Shown here in pieces: positions 8,666 to 17,048 of a DNA stretch of 30,420 nt. The notes below the pieces were generated by a model. The model did not search any database. It had not been told where the DNA came from and worked only from the letters and a program-made list of their open reading frames with translations. The stretch comes from Chrysochromulina tobinii. Lineage: Eukaryota > Haptophyta > Prymnesiales > Chrysochromulinaceae. Positions within the stretch are counted from its first letter, which is position 1. Each line of letters opens with the position of its first letter. The stretch is from the NCBI GenBank assembly GCA_001275005.1, contig JWZX01003095.1:1-30420 (forward strand), read 5' to 3'. Made by a program: the position numbers and the translations under genes.

Positions 8666-10474
8666 TCAAGCAGCGAATGACTTGGACGTGTCCCAGACGG
8701 TGTGCGGGTACTCGCACACGAACCCTTCCAGGCGAGAGAAGGCTTGCTCAATCTCCTCGTCCGTTATCTCATCGACGTAGACGCACTCGCCTATGCCAGC
8801 CGGAAGTGGCGCACGCAGCAAGCCATCACGGTGCACAGTAATCTCGTCGCGCGCCTTCTTGTAGGTCGCGGCGGTCACGCCCGCAATCGAGCACGGCAGG
8901 CCGAGGTGCTCGTACAGCGCGAGGAGCGACTCAGCCTGGTCTGTCGGCAGGATGCCTTTAGCCTCGGCGATGAGCGCCGAGAAGAGTGAGTCGACGGCAA
9001 CCGCCTCGCCGTGGCGCAGTTTGAAACGCTCGTCCGCCTCGAGGGTGCGCGAGAACGTGTGGCCGTAGTCCATGGGCCGGAGCAGCGCCTCCTCCCACAG
9101 GTCGGGCCCGATGCACTCGAGCATCGCGTCGATAGAATACTTGATGACTGTGGCCGCCTCGGGCCCCTTTTGGAAGCGGTCGGCAATGAGGCGCGCCCCG
9201 TGGTCACGCATGAGCTCGAACAGGCGCTTGTCGTGGATGAGGGCGGCCTTCATGATCTCGCCAACACCCGAGCGGATTTCTGCCTGCGAGATGGTGCCGA
9301 GGAAGGAGTTGTCGATAAACGTGTGCGTGGGCGAGTAAAAGTGGCCAACGCCGTTCTTGCGGTGGTAGTTGATGGCGACCTTGATACCGACCGACGCGTC
9401 GACGATGCCCAGTAGTGTCGTCGGCATGCGGCACCACGGGATGCCACGCCGCCAGCATGCGCACGCGAAACCGGCAGTGTCGGTGAGTACTCCTCCGCCC
9501 ACGCACAGCACCGGCTCGGAGCGGCGCAACGGGTCGGTCCGCTTGAGCTCGTCGAGCAGAAAGGTGAACGTATCGAGGTTCTTTTTGCCCTCGTTTGCTT
9601 CGATGACCACGTGGTCGAGCTTGAGGCCGACCGACTCAGCCCACTCGCGCATCTTAGCGCCATAGAGCTCCCAGACATTCGAGTCTACGATCGCGATCAG
9701 CCGACCCGTCGAGAGCTCCATAGTTTCCTTGATAAACGGGTTGCCCGGCGCGAACGCGTGAGGGATCTGCCAGATGCGCTGCCGCACCCGGCCGTCGAAC
9801 GTCTCCCACTTCGGTCCATCCTCATCGCTCACGCCATAGCTGACGGCGTAGCTGCCAAAGAGCGGCGTCCTCACGCGCTTAGACGCCGAAGCCGCGTCAA
9901 GCGGCATCTCGTGCACCGTGAGTCTCGAGATGCGCGGACCCTGGACGTCGGGTGCCGACGTCGATGCAGCGTGAAGGCGTAGCGAGCGCGGTTGGCCGTT
10001 CGAGTCGACGACGCTGGCCAGCACCGATGAGGATGCTTCGTCGACGCCCAGCAAATGCACCTCATTCTCCTCGAGAAGCGTGGTCAGGAGCCGCTTTACC
10101 GCACCCTGACCCTCGCCAACAATGTCTTCGGACGGGACTGCGAGGGCGCCAGAGTAATCGAAGCGCGTGACCAGCTCGTCGACACGGCGGCGGTCAATGA
10201 TCGCCCGCTCAAGGCCCGCAAACAGCTGCACCGCCACGGATCGTCCTGCGGGGGGTGCCCCCGGGGGTCCTGGTTTATCGACCAGGGCCATTTGTATAGA
10301 AGGCGCTCGCTTCCACGAAGGTGGCGGACCACCACACGGTGGGTGCGCGGGGCTCGTGCCCTTCTTGAATTGAAAGGCTGACCCTTGTGGCAGCACGAGG
10401 CCGAGCGCGACTAGGCGCCAGAGGCCGTACGGCGCGAGCGGGTGCGTGCGCCCCCCGGGCGGCGCGCGTGCCAT
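8666..10474 (-). CDS. Plastid-targeted sugar phosphate cyclase (EEVS/DDGS-like, dehydroquinate synthase superfamily)
   Basis: The product is 602 residues from the ATG at 10474. Residues 326-328 begin GGGVLTDTAGFACACWRRG, then MPTTLLGIVDASVGIKVAIN, the nucleotide and substrate core of the superfamily. The Zn ligands are present: Glu406 (GVGEIMK), His472 (DYGHTFS) and His488 (LRHGEAVA). RPMDYGHTFS and DASVGIKVAIN fit the sedoheptulose-7-phosphate cyclases (EEVS; DDGS, which starts mycosporine-like amino acid and gadusol synthesis) better than dehydroquinate synthase. Which product is made cannot be read. The N-terminus is a signal peptide ending GSAF, the aromatic plastid-cleavage motif of red secondary plastids. 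Residues about 80-200 are an extra domain, perhaps NTF2-like, absent from bacterial enzymes. No O-methyltransferase or ATP-grasp partner is adjacent. Confidence 0.8.
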   Translation of the reverse strand: MARAPPGGRTHPLAPYGLWRLVALGLVLPQGSAFQFKKGTSPAHPPCGGPPPSWKRAPSIQMALVDKPGPPGAPPAGRSVAVQLFAGLERAIIDRRRVDELVTRFDYSGALAVPSEDIVGEGQGAVKRLLTTLLEENEVHLLGVDEASSSVLASVVDSNGQPRSLRLHAASTSAPDVQGPRISRLTVHEMPLDAASASKRVRTPLFGSYAVSYGVSDEDGPKWETFDGRVRQRIWQIPHAFAPGNPFIKETMELSTGRLIAIVDSNVWELYGAKMREWAESVGLKLDHVVIEANEGKKNLDTFTFLLDELKRTDPLRRSEPVLCVGGGVLTDTAGFACACWRRGIPWCRMPTTLLGIVDASVGIKVAINYHRKNGVGHFYSPTHTFIDNSFLGTISQAEIRSGVGEIMKAALIHDKRLFELMRDHGARLIADRFQKGPEAATVIKYSIDAMLECIGPDLWEEALLRPMDYGHTFSRTLEADERFKLRHGEAVAVDSLFSALIAEAKGILPTDQAESLLALYEHLGLPCSIAGVTAATYKKARDEITVHRDGLLRAPLPAGIGECVYVDEITDEEIEQAFSRLEGFVCEYPHTVWDTSKSFAA

Positions 10475-10686
10475 CTTCGTGTCAGTTTTTGCCCCGTGCA
10501 CCGTTGAGTGCGCGTGATGAAAAAAGTGATCAGTTCAGCACGTTCTCGCAAAGCGTCTTTATTTCTTTGTGCCCGCCGTCATTCTCGCATGTACAGTACA
10601 TGATGATTTTAACGTCTGCATACTATTGTACCTCGAGCTGTACCGGCCGTTTGAGAACCGTTTGAGCGCGAGCGGGGGCTCGACGC
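10475..10686. promoter_or_regulatory. Shared upstream region, cyclase and glycosyltransferase genes
   Basis: This 212-base spacer lies between divergent ATGs. Its middle (10515-10630) is markedly A/T-richer than the flanking genes, with GTACAGTACATGATGAT near 10592 and TACTATTGTAC near 10621. No canonical TATA box could be assigned. Confidence 0.4.
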
Positions 10687-12036
10687 ATGCAACTTCCACA
10701 AAGTAGTTTGCCTTGCAAATACGACAGATGCGCACTCGTGTTCTGCAAAACGGACATGATGCTTCTCGCCTTGACGATGTCGTTGATCGTCAACGCGTTT
10801 TCGTTTTGCCATTTGCCTCCAATCAGACCACGTGCGGTGTACCTGGCGTACACGTGGGGCAGCGGCCCGTCGTCTTGCTCCCCGTACTTCATGCGAAGCT
10901 GGGTCGCCCTGCCGCCGGAGCAACGGGCCAACACCGACCTCGTCGTCCTGTGGGAGGGTGCTGATGCGCCGTGCGCGGGCGAGCCTGCAGGCGCGGGTGC
11001 GAGATACATCAAGATGTCCCCACAGATCCTCGCTCAGCTCAAGGCCACCAAGCTCGCGCCAGCAGCGTATCGCATGCGAGCGGTGAACTGGTGGCTGTCG
11101 CAGCCCGATGGCATGGGTTACGGCTGGGTGGGCGTGCTCGACACCGACCTTCTCTTCCAATCGGATCTCTTCGACCAGCTGTACGCCATTGCACGCCCTG
11201 GCTCCGAGGAGCTTCATCTCATCAGCGAGAGCCCCTTTGAGTTCAATGACGGGTACACCAATCGGCGGCTGCATTCCACTGCATCATGCGACTTGCCGCT
11301 CACCCAGCACCTCATGCGAGCTTCCATCTTGTCTGCCGTCAACCACACGCCATCGGCAGGGTCGGCGAGCTCGAGCATCATAGGGCGGGCACTCCGAGGC
11401 GCACGCCGTGGCGCAGGGCGCGCGGCCGCCGGCGCCATGTTCACCTCGCCGGCCGTCTCCGCATTCTGGCGGAGCTTCGGGCGAACGCATCGGCTCAACT
11501 TTGGCTCCATGTTTGGGACGCGCATCGCGATGATGGCGATGTGCGAGGAGGTGGTGGCGGTGCTTGTAGGGCCGATGAGCAGCTGCTGGGACCAAGGCAT
11601 GCTCAACGTGCTCGTGTGGACCGGTCTTCTTCGTTCCAGCTTGCCTGCGTCGACCCGCATCGTCGTGTGGGACTGCTTCGCAGGCCCCGTCAAGACCCTC
11701 GACGTGGGCGGCTTGCGGGATGAGCACGGGCGTTGGTACAATGAGCGCGGTGCGCTGTACGCGCTCGTGCACCAGTTCCGCAAGACGCGCCAGTCCGCAT
11801 TCTACGCCTCGCTCGAGCTCGTGTTGCCCTCTCGCACATCCGCCGGCGACGCGCGATCCGACGCGCTCTACCCTTATGTGAGCTGGAACGCTCGCGTGCT
11901 GCCGCGGCCGATGCAGCGCGTCCCCTTTGTGTGGGATGACGCGCGCCGCGTGGAGAAGCTCCGGATGGCCATGCAGGCGAGTCGCCTAACTGTGACCCCT
12001 CGGATCCTTCACTCTCTCGCGGCCCCTGGCCCGTGA
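10687..12036 (+). CDS. GT-A type glycosyltransferase-like protein (first domain of a probable two-domain gene)
   Basis: The open frame gives 449 residues. A hydrophobic segment at 24-40 (MMLLALTMSLIVNAFSF) looks like a signal or type II anchor; the ATG at 10756 is an alternative start. GVLDTDLLFQSDLFDQL has the DxD (152-154) that binds the metal and nucleotide sugar in GT-A enzymes. CWDQGMLNVLVW and ALVHQFRKT, further on, fit the acceptor-side and late His motifs of such enzymes. No specific CAZy family can be named. The frame ends inside a tandem repeat at 12036. Splicing from CAG at 11976 to GCG at 12109 keeps phase 0 and would fuse this domain to the DUF707-like domain downstream. I consider that more likely than two separate genes. 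Confidence 0.6.
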   Translation: MQLPQSSLPCKYDRCALVFCKTDMMLLALTMSLIVNAFSFCHLPPIRPRAVYLAYTWGSGPSSCSPYFMRSWVALPPEQRANTDLVVLWEGADAPCAGEPAGAGARYIKMSPQILAQLKATKLAPAAYRMRAVNWWLSQPDGMGYGWVGVLDTDLLFQSDLFDQLYAIARPGSEELHLISESPFEFNDGYTNRRLHSTASCDLPLTQHLMRASILSAVNHTPSAGSASSSIIGRALRGARRGAGRAAAGAMFTSPAVSAFWRSFGRTHRLNFGSMFGTRIAMMAMCEEVVAVLVGPMSSCWDQGMLNVLVWTGLLRSSLPASTRIVVWDCFAGPVKTLDVGGLRDEHGRWYNERGALYALVHQFRKTRQSAFYASLELVLPSRTSAGDARSDALYPYVSWNARVLPRPMQRVPFVWDDARRVEKLRMAMQASRLTVTPRILHSLAAPGP

Positions 12037-12108
12037 TGGCCTCTGATGGCCTCTGATGGCCTCTGATGGCCTCTGATGACCTCTGATGGCCTCCCATATT
12101 GCATGCAG
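11977..12108 (+). other. Predicted GC-AG intron with TGATGGCCTC tandem repeat and duplicated flanks
   Basis: ATGCAG|GCGAGT occurs at 11971 and again at 12103. Taking the first as a GC donor and the second as the AG acceptor removes 132 bases in phase 0. The similarity continues downstream of both (GCCTA, then GACCCCTC, then GAT), about 33 bp in all with a few mismatches. The intron body carries about six units of TGATGGCCTC/TGATGACCTC (12034-12095), each with CTGAT. Confidence 0.5.
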
Positions 12109-13761
12109 GCGAGTGGCCTACCAGACCCCTCAGATGCATCACGGCCCGTGCCGCCGCGCCGGCCGTCTTGTCTAGGGGTGCTCGAGACGATGGGCTCCTA
12201 TACTACTACGGGTAGCACGGGAGGAGCTATTCTTACCAGGGCTGGAGGGACGGGCGCGGGCGAGTCGACGGAGCAGTGCAGCGCCGCCGCGCTCGACGCC
12301 TTTACTGAGGATGCGTGGCGCTCCTGCCGCCACGTGCCGTGCGCACTCCTTGACCACCATGGCAGTGTGCATGGTACCGCATGGGCTCGGATGGCCGCCG
12401 AGGGTTTCGTCAAGGGTGTCGTTCGACGCGGTGCTGGTAGTGCCGACGCTGCCGCTCCCAACGTCCGCGTCAGCAGCCGCCGACACAGTAGCCTCGGCAG
12501 GCTGCTCGGCAGCAGCGACGACACGGAGGCCAAGGCAGAGGCCAAGATCAGCCGGCGTGCATTGAGCATTCTTGAGAGAGAGCTGATGGAACTTGCGCAC
12601 CGCGTCAAGGACGAGCGAACTGACGAACCCGGAAGCACCTCGCCGAGGGAGCACGAGGATGGCAGCGCGGGGGGAGAGAAGCTAAAGGATGGGAAGAGAA
12701 GGGAAGAGAAGAGAAGGGAAGAGAAGCCAAAGGAGGCACTGCCCGAGGCACAGGCTGGGCACGAGTTGGCGCCTGCTCCTCGTGGTCGCCTGCTTGCTGG
12801 CGCTGCCCCTCAAGCTACTTCTGCCGACCTCGAAGCTTCGAAGCGCCCCGTGACGCGGCCAGGTCGCAGCAGGGCTCTGTGGCTCTCCGCCGTGAGCATG
12901 CCGTGCGCGGACGCCGTCTCCCGTGAGGCGGTCCAGCGCTTTGTCGCCACGCATGCCGCACCCTGGCTACACGTCCTCATCAACATCTTTGACGGTAAGA
13001 CCGACCAAAGCCGCGCCGAATGCGAGCGCCCTCTCGTTGCCGCCGGTGCGCTGCGCGTGAGCTACGTGAGCGGCTTCAAGCCAATCTTCTGGCTGCAGGC
13101 GCTCACTCCGGAGCGTACTGCCGAGTACGACCTCCTCTGGCTCGTCGATTGCGACCTGCGCGTCTCGCCGCATCTCTTCTCTACGGCACAGGTGGAACAT
13201 TGGATGGAGGTCTCGGGCGCCTCCATCGCGCAGCCCAGCGTGCTTCCAGCCTCTAAACACGGACGCGGTGGGCGCGGCGCGCTCACCCGCTCCGGCTTCA
13301 GCTCCGACTGCATCGTGCATACCATGCCCTACATCGAGCAGATGACGCCCGTGCTGCGCCGCGAGATCTGGGTGCTCGTCTGGTCCGCGTTGCAAGGCGT
13401 GCCGGCCGCGCGGCTCAGCTCCGACTCCGGGATTGAGACCCTCTGGTGTGGCCTGGCGGCCCTCCACTTCCCCACATGGCCTGCTTGCGTCGCTCTCGCA
13501 CATCAGAGTGTCATCCATCTGAACACGCACACGATCCACCGGTTCGATAAGCAGGAGCGCGAGCACTACTTCAACGCCCATGTCAACCTGATGTCGTATC
13601 TGCAGGCAAACTTTGCGCCCGCGATGCGTGCGGCCCTACGCTGCCCGGGGGCGCCGTGCCGCAAGGCAGAGAATGCGAACCTGAAGATATTCCCAAGCCT
13701 TCAGCGCGTGACCGTCGTGGGTGAAGCGCGAGCGAATGCCACGGAATGCTGGGGGGTTTGA
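12103..13761 (+). CDS. DUF707-like putative glycosyltransferase domain
   Basis: The frame is 552 residues from the ATG at 12103, or the second exon (12109-13761) of the upstream gene. The first half is low in complexity, with a Lys/Glu/Arg repeat near 12690-12730. The second half has the DUF707 order: LINIFDG, then FKPIFWLQALTPERTAEYD, then LLWLVDCDLRV (acidic DxD), then a SGASIAQPSV block. After these come CIVHTMPYIEQMTPVLRREIW and a DSGIETLWC motif with a late His. DUF707 proteins are plant and algal putative Golgi glycosyltransferases of unproven activity. No signal or anchor is present in this part, which favours the fusion with the upstream exon that has one. Confidence 0.6.
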   Translation: MQASGLPDPSDASRPVPPRRPSCLGVLETMGSYTTTGSTGGAILTRAGGTGAGESTEQCSAAALDAFTEDAWRSCRHVPCALLDHHGSVHGTAWARMAAEGFVKGVVRRGAGSADAAAPNVRVSSRRHSSLGRLLGSSDDTEAKAEAKISRRALSILERELMELAHRVKDERTDEPGSTSPREHEDGSAGGEKLKDGKRREEKRREEKPKEALPEAQAGHELAPAPRGRLLAGAAPQATSADLEASKRPVTRPGRSRALWLSAVSMPCADAVSREAVQRFVATHAAPWLHVLINIFDGKTDQSRAECERPLVAAGALRVSYVSGFKPIFWLQALTPERTAEYDLLWLVDCDLRVSPHLFSTAQVEHWMEVSGASIAQPSVLPASKHGRGGRGALTRSGFSSDCIVHTMPYIEQMTPVLRREIWVLVWSALQGVPAARLSSDSGIETLWCGLAALHFPTWPACVALAHQSVIHLNTHTIHRFDKQEREHYFNAHVNLMSYLQANFAPAMRAALRCPGAPCRKAENANLKIFPSLQRVTVVGEARANATECWGV

Positions 13762-13899
13762 AGAGCGCGCGAACGCTGGAGCTTTTCCCCTGTATTGTAG
13801 TGTGTATGTGGTGGTGTGTTTTTGAACGACTCACGCCACTTCACGGTCACTCACCGCGTCTGCGCGTAACGTTCTTCACGTGAGTCCCTTCCCGACAGG

Positions 13900-14412
13900 A
13901 TGGGAAAGAAAGGTGCCACGACTGACGGTGCACGTAAGAAGAGGCCGCCGATGCTTAACGGCTACGCGTGTACCTGTGACTTCGACTCTAAAATGTACAA
14001 AGATGGGGGTTGCTATTGCGGCGTTGCAGAGATGGAGGCGCCTGCCATTGTGCATGCAAACGGTTACGCGTGCAGCTGTGATGTGGACTCGCAAATGTAC
14101 AAGGATGAGGGTTGCTATTGCGGCGTTGCAGACATGGAGGGGCCTCGGCAACCTGCACGCGAGCCACCAGCGAAAAATGGCTGTTATAACTGCGGCGAAC
14201 CTGGTCATAATTCTGCTGCCTGCTTGAAGCCGCGCACGCACAACAAGTTCAAGGGGCACAGCGCGGACAGGAGCGCTAATAAAGTTTGCCGCAGGTGCCA
14301 TGAAAAGGGCCACTTGAGCTTTCAGTGCACGCTCGCTGGTATCAAGAAGGTGAGCAAAGCACCGCGCGACTGGCTTCCAGGCAAGCAAGCCCAGCAAGGC
14401 CAAGGCAAATAA
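13900..14412 (+). CDS. Small protein with duplicated CxC modules and two CCHC zinc knuckles
   Basis: The protein is 170 residues, basic, and has no signal. Residues 20-46 and 54-80 are a duplicated 27-residue module, NGYACxCDxDSxMYKDxGCYCGVAxME, with four cysteines each as two CxC pairs. I do not recognise this module. Two zinc knuckles follow: C95-C98-H103-C108 and C130-C133-H138-C143, both CX2CX4HX4C. That knuckle type usually binds single-stranded RNA or DNA, so a nucleic-acid role is likely. No retroelement gag, protease or polymerase lies nearby, so it is not an obvious retrotransposon gag. Base use is less GC-rich than in neighbouring genes. Confidence 0.75.
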   Translation: MGKKGATTDGARKKRPPMLNGYACTCDFDSKMYKDGGCYCGVAEMEAPAIVHANGYACSCDVDSQMYKDEGCYCGVADMEGPRQPAREPPAKNGCYNCGEPGHNSAACLKPRTHNKFKGHSADRSANKVCRRCHEKGHLSFQCTLAGIKKVSKAPRDWLPGKQAQQGQGK

Positions 14413-14601
14413 GCATGATGCATGAAAGAGTGGTTTGCGCTCGTATTCGTATCGAAATGAGCGACCACACCTGAGACCAACCCACAGCGCAACCCCCGAC
14501 CCGACACCCGTCGTTTGCCCATAACATCGTCACGTGGTCGATCTCGTGAACCTCAGATGAACGATTTCGTGCGCGGTGGTCCTTTCGTCTCGACGACATA
14601 A

Positions 14602-15873
14602 ATGCGGCTATTTCTTCTCCTGCTGGCTTATGGGCCGAGCGCACATTCCTATGCGCCTGCCCCCACTGCACGGGCGCCCAGCTGTCGTGCCGCAGCAACG
14701 CCAGCGGTGCGCTCGAGCAGCACGCCCATGGCTGCGATTGCAGCACCGCAGCAGCAGCAGCATGGCGCTCGCACGAGGGTCCGCACGGCGTCGATTGTGA
14801 TGCAGGAGGTGGACTTTTACGCCGAGCTCGGCGTCACCCGCAGCGCCACCGAAAAAGAGATCAAGAATGCCTATCGCAACGCGGCGCGCAAGTGGCACCC
14901 GGACGTCAACCAGTCGCCGGGCGCCAAGGAGAAGTTCCAGTCGATCAACGAAGCGTACCAGGTGCTCTCAGATCCCGCAATGCGCCAACGGTACGACCAG
15001 TTCGGCGTCGCAGGCGTGCGTAGCCCAGGCCAGGGCGGCGGCCCCGGCGGCCCCGGCATGGCGGACTTTGACCTCGGCGACATCTTCGAGTCCTTTTTTG
15101 GAGGGCAGGGTGGCCCGGGTGCTGGCCGCCGGCGCTCCGGGCCAGCCCAGGGTGACGACCTGCGCTTCGACCTCGAGATCGACTTCCAGACTGCCCTCTT
15201 TGGCGGCTCGAAGAAGATCCGCATCACGCACCTCGAGACGTGCGGCACGTGCTCGGGCAGCGGCGTGGCACCGGGCAGCTCCGTTACAACCTGCACCACG
15301 TGCGGCGGGCGCGGCGTGGTGCTGCAGCAGGTGAACACAATCCTCGGGCGCATCCAGCAGCAGGCGCGCTGCCCTACGTGCGGCGGCACCGGCCAGGTCG
15401 TCGAAAAGTACTGCGGCTCGTGCGACGGCAAGGGCACGAATAAGAAGTCGAAGCAGCTTACGATTACGATCCCACCGGGCGTCGAAGATGGTAATCGGCT
15501 GCGCGTGCGAGGAGAGGGCGATGCGGGGCCAAAGGGTGGGCCGGCGGGCGACCTGTACGTCTTCCTCGCCGTCACCGCCGATCCACGCTTCCGACGCGAT
15601 AAGATGGACATCTACTCGGACGTGTCAGTCTCTTACTTGGACGCCATCCTGGGCGCGACCATTCGGGTGCCCACTGTGGACGGCGAAGAGGAGCTTACGG
15701 TGCCCGCGGGCACACAGCCGGCGACGACGATGCGCATACCGGGCAAGGGCGCGCCCAAGCTCAACGATTTGACCTCGCGCGGCACGCATTACGTCAAGGT
15801 CAACATCGAGATCCCGCGCTCACTCTCCCCGCGCGACAAGGAACTCATCATGCAGCTCAAGAAGGGCAACTGA
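14602..15873 (+). CDS. Plastid type I DnaJ (Hsp40) co-chaperone
   Basis: This is a full-length class A J-protein of 423 residues. The J domain covers 70-135 with the HPD that stimulates Hsp70 ATPase at 99-101, followed by a Gly-rich stretch with FFGG. Four zinc-finger repeats begin at Cys214, 231, 257 and 271 (CGTCSGSG, CTTCGGRG, CPTCGGTG, CGSCDGKG), and the two C-terminal substrate-binding domains follow. The N-terminus has a short signal peptide (MRLFLLLLAYGPSAHS) directly followed by YAPAP, close to the ASAFAP plastid motif. A Ser/Ala/Gln-rich transit region comes next, so the product should be in the plastid stroma with plastid DnaK. Single exon; the ATG is preceded by an A-rich context. 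Confidence 0.93.
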   Translation: MRLFLLLLAYGPSAHSYAPAPTARAPSCRAAATPAVRSSSTPMAAIAAPQQQQHGARTRVRTASIVMQEVDFYAELGVTRSATEKEIKNAYRNAARKWHPDVNQSPGAKEKFQSINEAYQVLSDPAMRQRYDQFGVAGVRSPGQGGGPGGPGMADFDLGDIFESFFGGQGGPGAGRRRSGPAQGDDLRFDLEIDFQTALFGGSKKIRITHLETCGTCSGSGVAPGSSVTTCTTCGGRGVVLQQVNTILGRIQQQARCPTCGGTGQVVEKYCGSCDGKGTNKKSKQLTITIPPGVEDGNRLRVRGEGDAGPKGGPAGDLYVFLAVTADPRFRRDKMDIYSDVSVSYLDAILGATIRVPTVDGEEELTVPAGTQPATTMRIPGKGAPKLNDLTSRGTHYVKVNIEIPRSLSPRDKELIMQLKKGN

Positions 15874-16301
15874 GCACGGAAGCGTCGCGCGATGCGCCGA
15901 CTTGAGCGGGAGCGCGGCGCCGTTCGAGACGCGCCAACGGACCGCCGCTCCGTCACCCTTAGATGGACGTAGTGTGCGTGTGCTGCCCCCGCTTGCGCAT
16001 GCGGGGTGCGGCTATATGTGAAAGTCAGCGTCGCTGACGCGACCCGGCACCCCGCACTTGCCTCCCGTCGCCTGCGCGCCTCACCGTACACCGACGACGG
16101 CACAGGCCGCTGGCCGGGACCGGGGAGTCGGGACGGTCGACGCGGTTCATTGTGCACGCTCGGTTTCGTGATCGATCCCATACAACTCTAGAGGATACAT
16201 AAGTACACCGTCACAGCGTCATGGCTGAGTTCGCTCGAGTGTACAGTATACCTGTCACTAAACTTCGTAAACTATGGACGCCAGGAGTCGAACCCCCGTC
16301 T
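15874..16301. other. Convergent intergenic region
   Basis: This holds the 3' ends of the DnaJ gene and the unknown minus-strand gene. A tRNA T-arm-like string at about 16276-16297 (minus strand) does not belong to a foldable tRNA. Otherwise I see nothing in it. Confidence 0.4.
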
Positions 16302-16817
16302 TCATGCAACGCGGAAGGCACGGCCAGAAGACACGCTCTTCTTCTGCGGCTGCTGCGGTGCACCCTTGCCAAGGGCCGTGGTGGCCACCGAAAACATGGC
16401 TGGGCTGTCGAAATTGGCGTACATAGACGGTGTCATCGATACGTAGTTTCCTATCTGCGTGCCTCCATCCAGCTTGTAGTCTGCGTGAACGTATTTGCCA
16501 CCCTCGCCCGAAAGGAGATCCTGATATTGCCTCACTTTTTGAGCGCGGATATCAATGGGAGGCGGGCGCTCAGCGCGCGAAGCGTGGCGCTGCAGAGCAC
16601 GCTCCATTCGCGGGTCTGGTCGCGAGCTGAACTGCAGAGAGGTGCCTGGGGCGCCGTCCGCTGACGAAGAGGTGACGAGGGGGCCGGCACTGTTGCGTGG
16701 TGCGGCGCCACTGGAGGCCAGCAGCTCAGCAATAGCGCGCAGCGTATGCGGCGGCGGCGGCTCGCCCGAGGCGAGGAGCGCTCGGCAGCGCTCGAGAAGC
16801 ATCACGGTATCGACCAT
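16302..16817 (-). CDS. Unknown 171-residue protein
   Basis: I do not recognise a family. From the ATG at 16817 the product begins MVDTVMLLERCRALLASG. It has a helical N-terminal part, a Ser/Ala/Pro linker, then a conserved-looking stretch (RAQKVRQYQDLLSGEGGKYV) and aromatic residues (YVSMTPSMYANFDSPAMF). The tail is basic. There is no signal peptide or membrane helix. Codon use is GC-rich and consistent over the whole frame, and the ATG follows a TTGAC-repeat leader like that of the gamma-glutamylcyclotransferase-like gene. These points support a real gene. A further 5' exon is possible because the frame stays open for a few codons upstream. Confidence 0.6.
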   Translation of the reverse strand: MVDTVMLLERCRALLASGEPPPPHTLRAIAELLASSGAAPRNSAGPLVTSSSADGAPGTSLQFSSRPDPRMERALQRHASRAERPPPIDIRAQKVRQYQDLLSGEGGKYVHADYKLDGGTQIGNYVSMTPSMYANFDSPAMFSVATTALGKGAPQQPQKKSVSSGRAFRVA

Positions 16818-17048
16818 CTCGAAGGGAACTCCCAGCAAGACAAGTCAAGTCAAACCCCCCAGAATCACGGAGCGGCTCCAAATGAGACGACGAGGCGTGC
16901 GTGCATGCGGTTCTCGCGCCAAACTTGGTGGCATTCACACCCGCCGCGCCGTTTTTTTGCCCCCGAATCATATCGCTTCCGTGTCGCTACCGGGCGGCAC
17001 AGCGCCCAACCTGTCGCCTCGTTCCTCCTCTCTCTCCTCCTACCGCCC
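16818..17048. promoter_or_regulatory. Shared upstream region of the unknown gene and the F-box/NHL gene
   Basis: A 231-base divergent spacer. On the minus strand, TTGACTTGACTTGTCTTG at about 16837-16854 lies 20-37 bases upstream of the ATG. On the plus strand a pyrimidine-rich run (17020-17045, TCCTCTCTCTCCTCC) directly precedes the F-box ATG and could be an initiator or leader element. Confidence 0.4.

Noticed and set aside
13900-14412. Retrotransposon gag
   Set aside because: Zinc knuckles are present but there is no capsid-like part, protease, reverse transcriptase or long terminal repeat nearby.
16270-16302. tRNA or tmRNA 3' end on the minus strand (GGGGGTTCGACTCC)
   Set aside because: The T-loop string is good, but the T-stem has two mismatches. 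The sequence upstream codes for the end of the minus-strand protein, and no D-arm, anticodon arm or matching acceptor strand is present.
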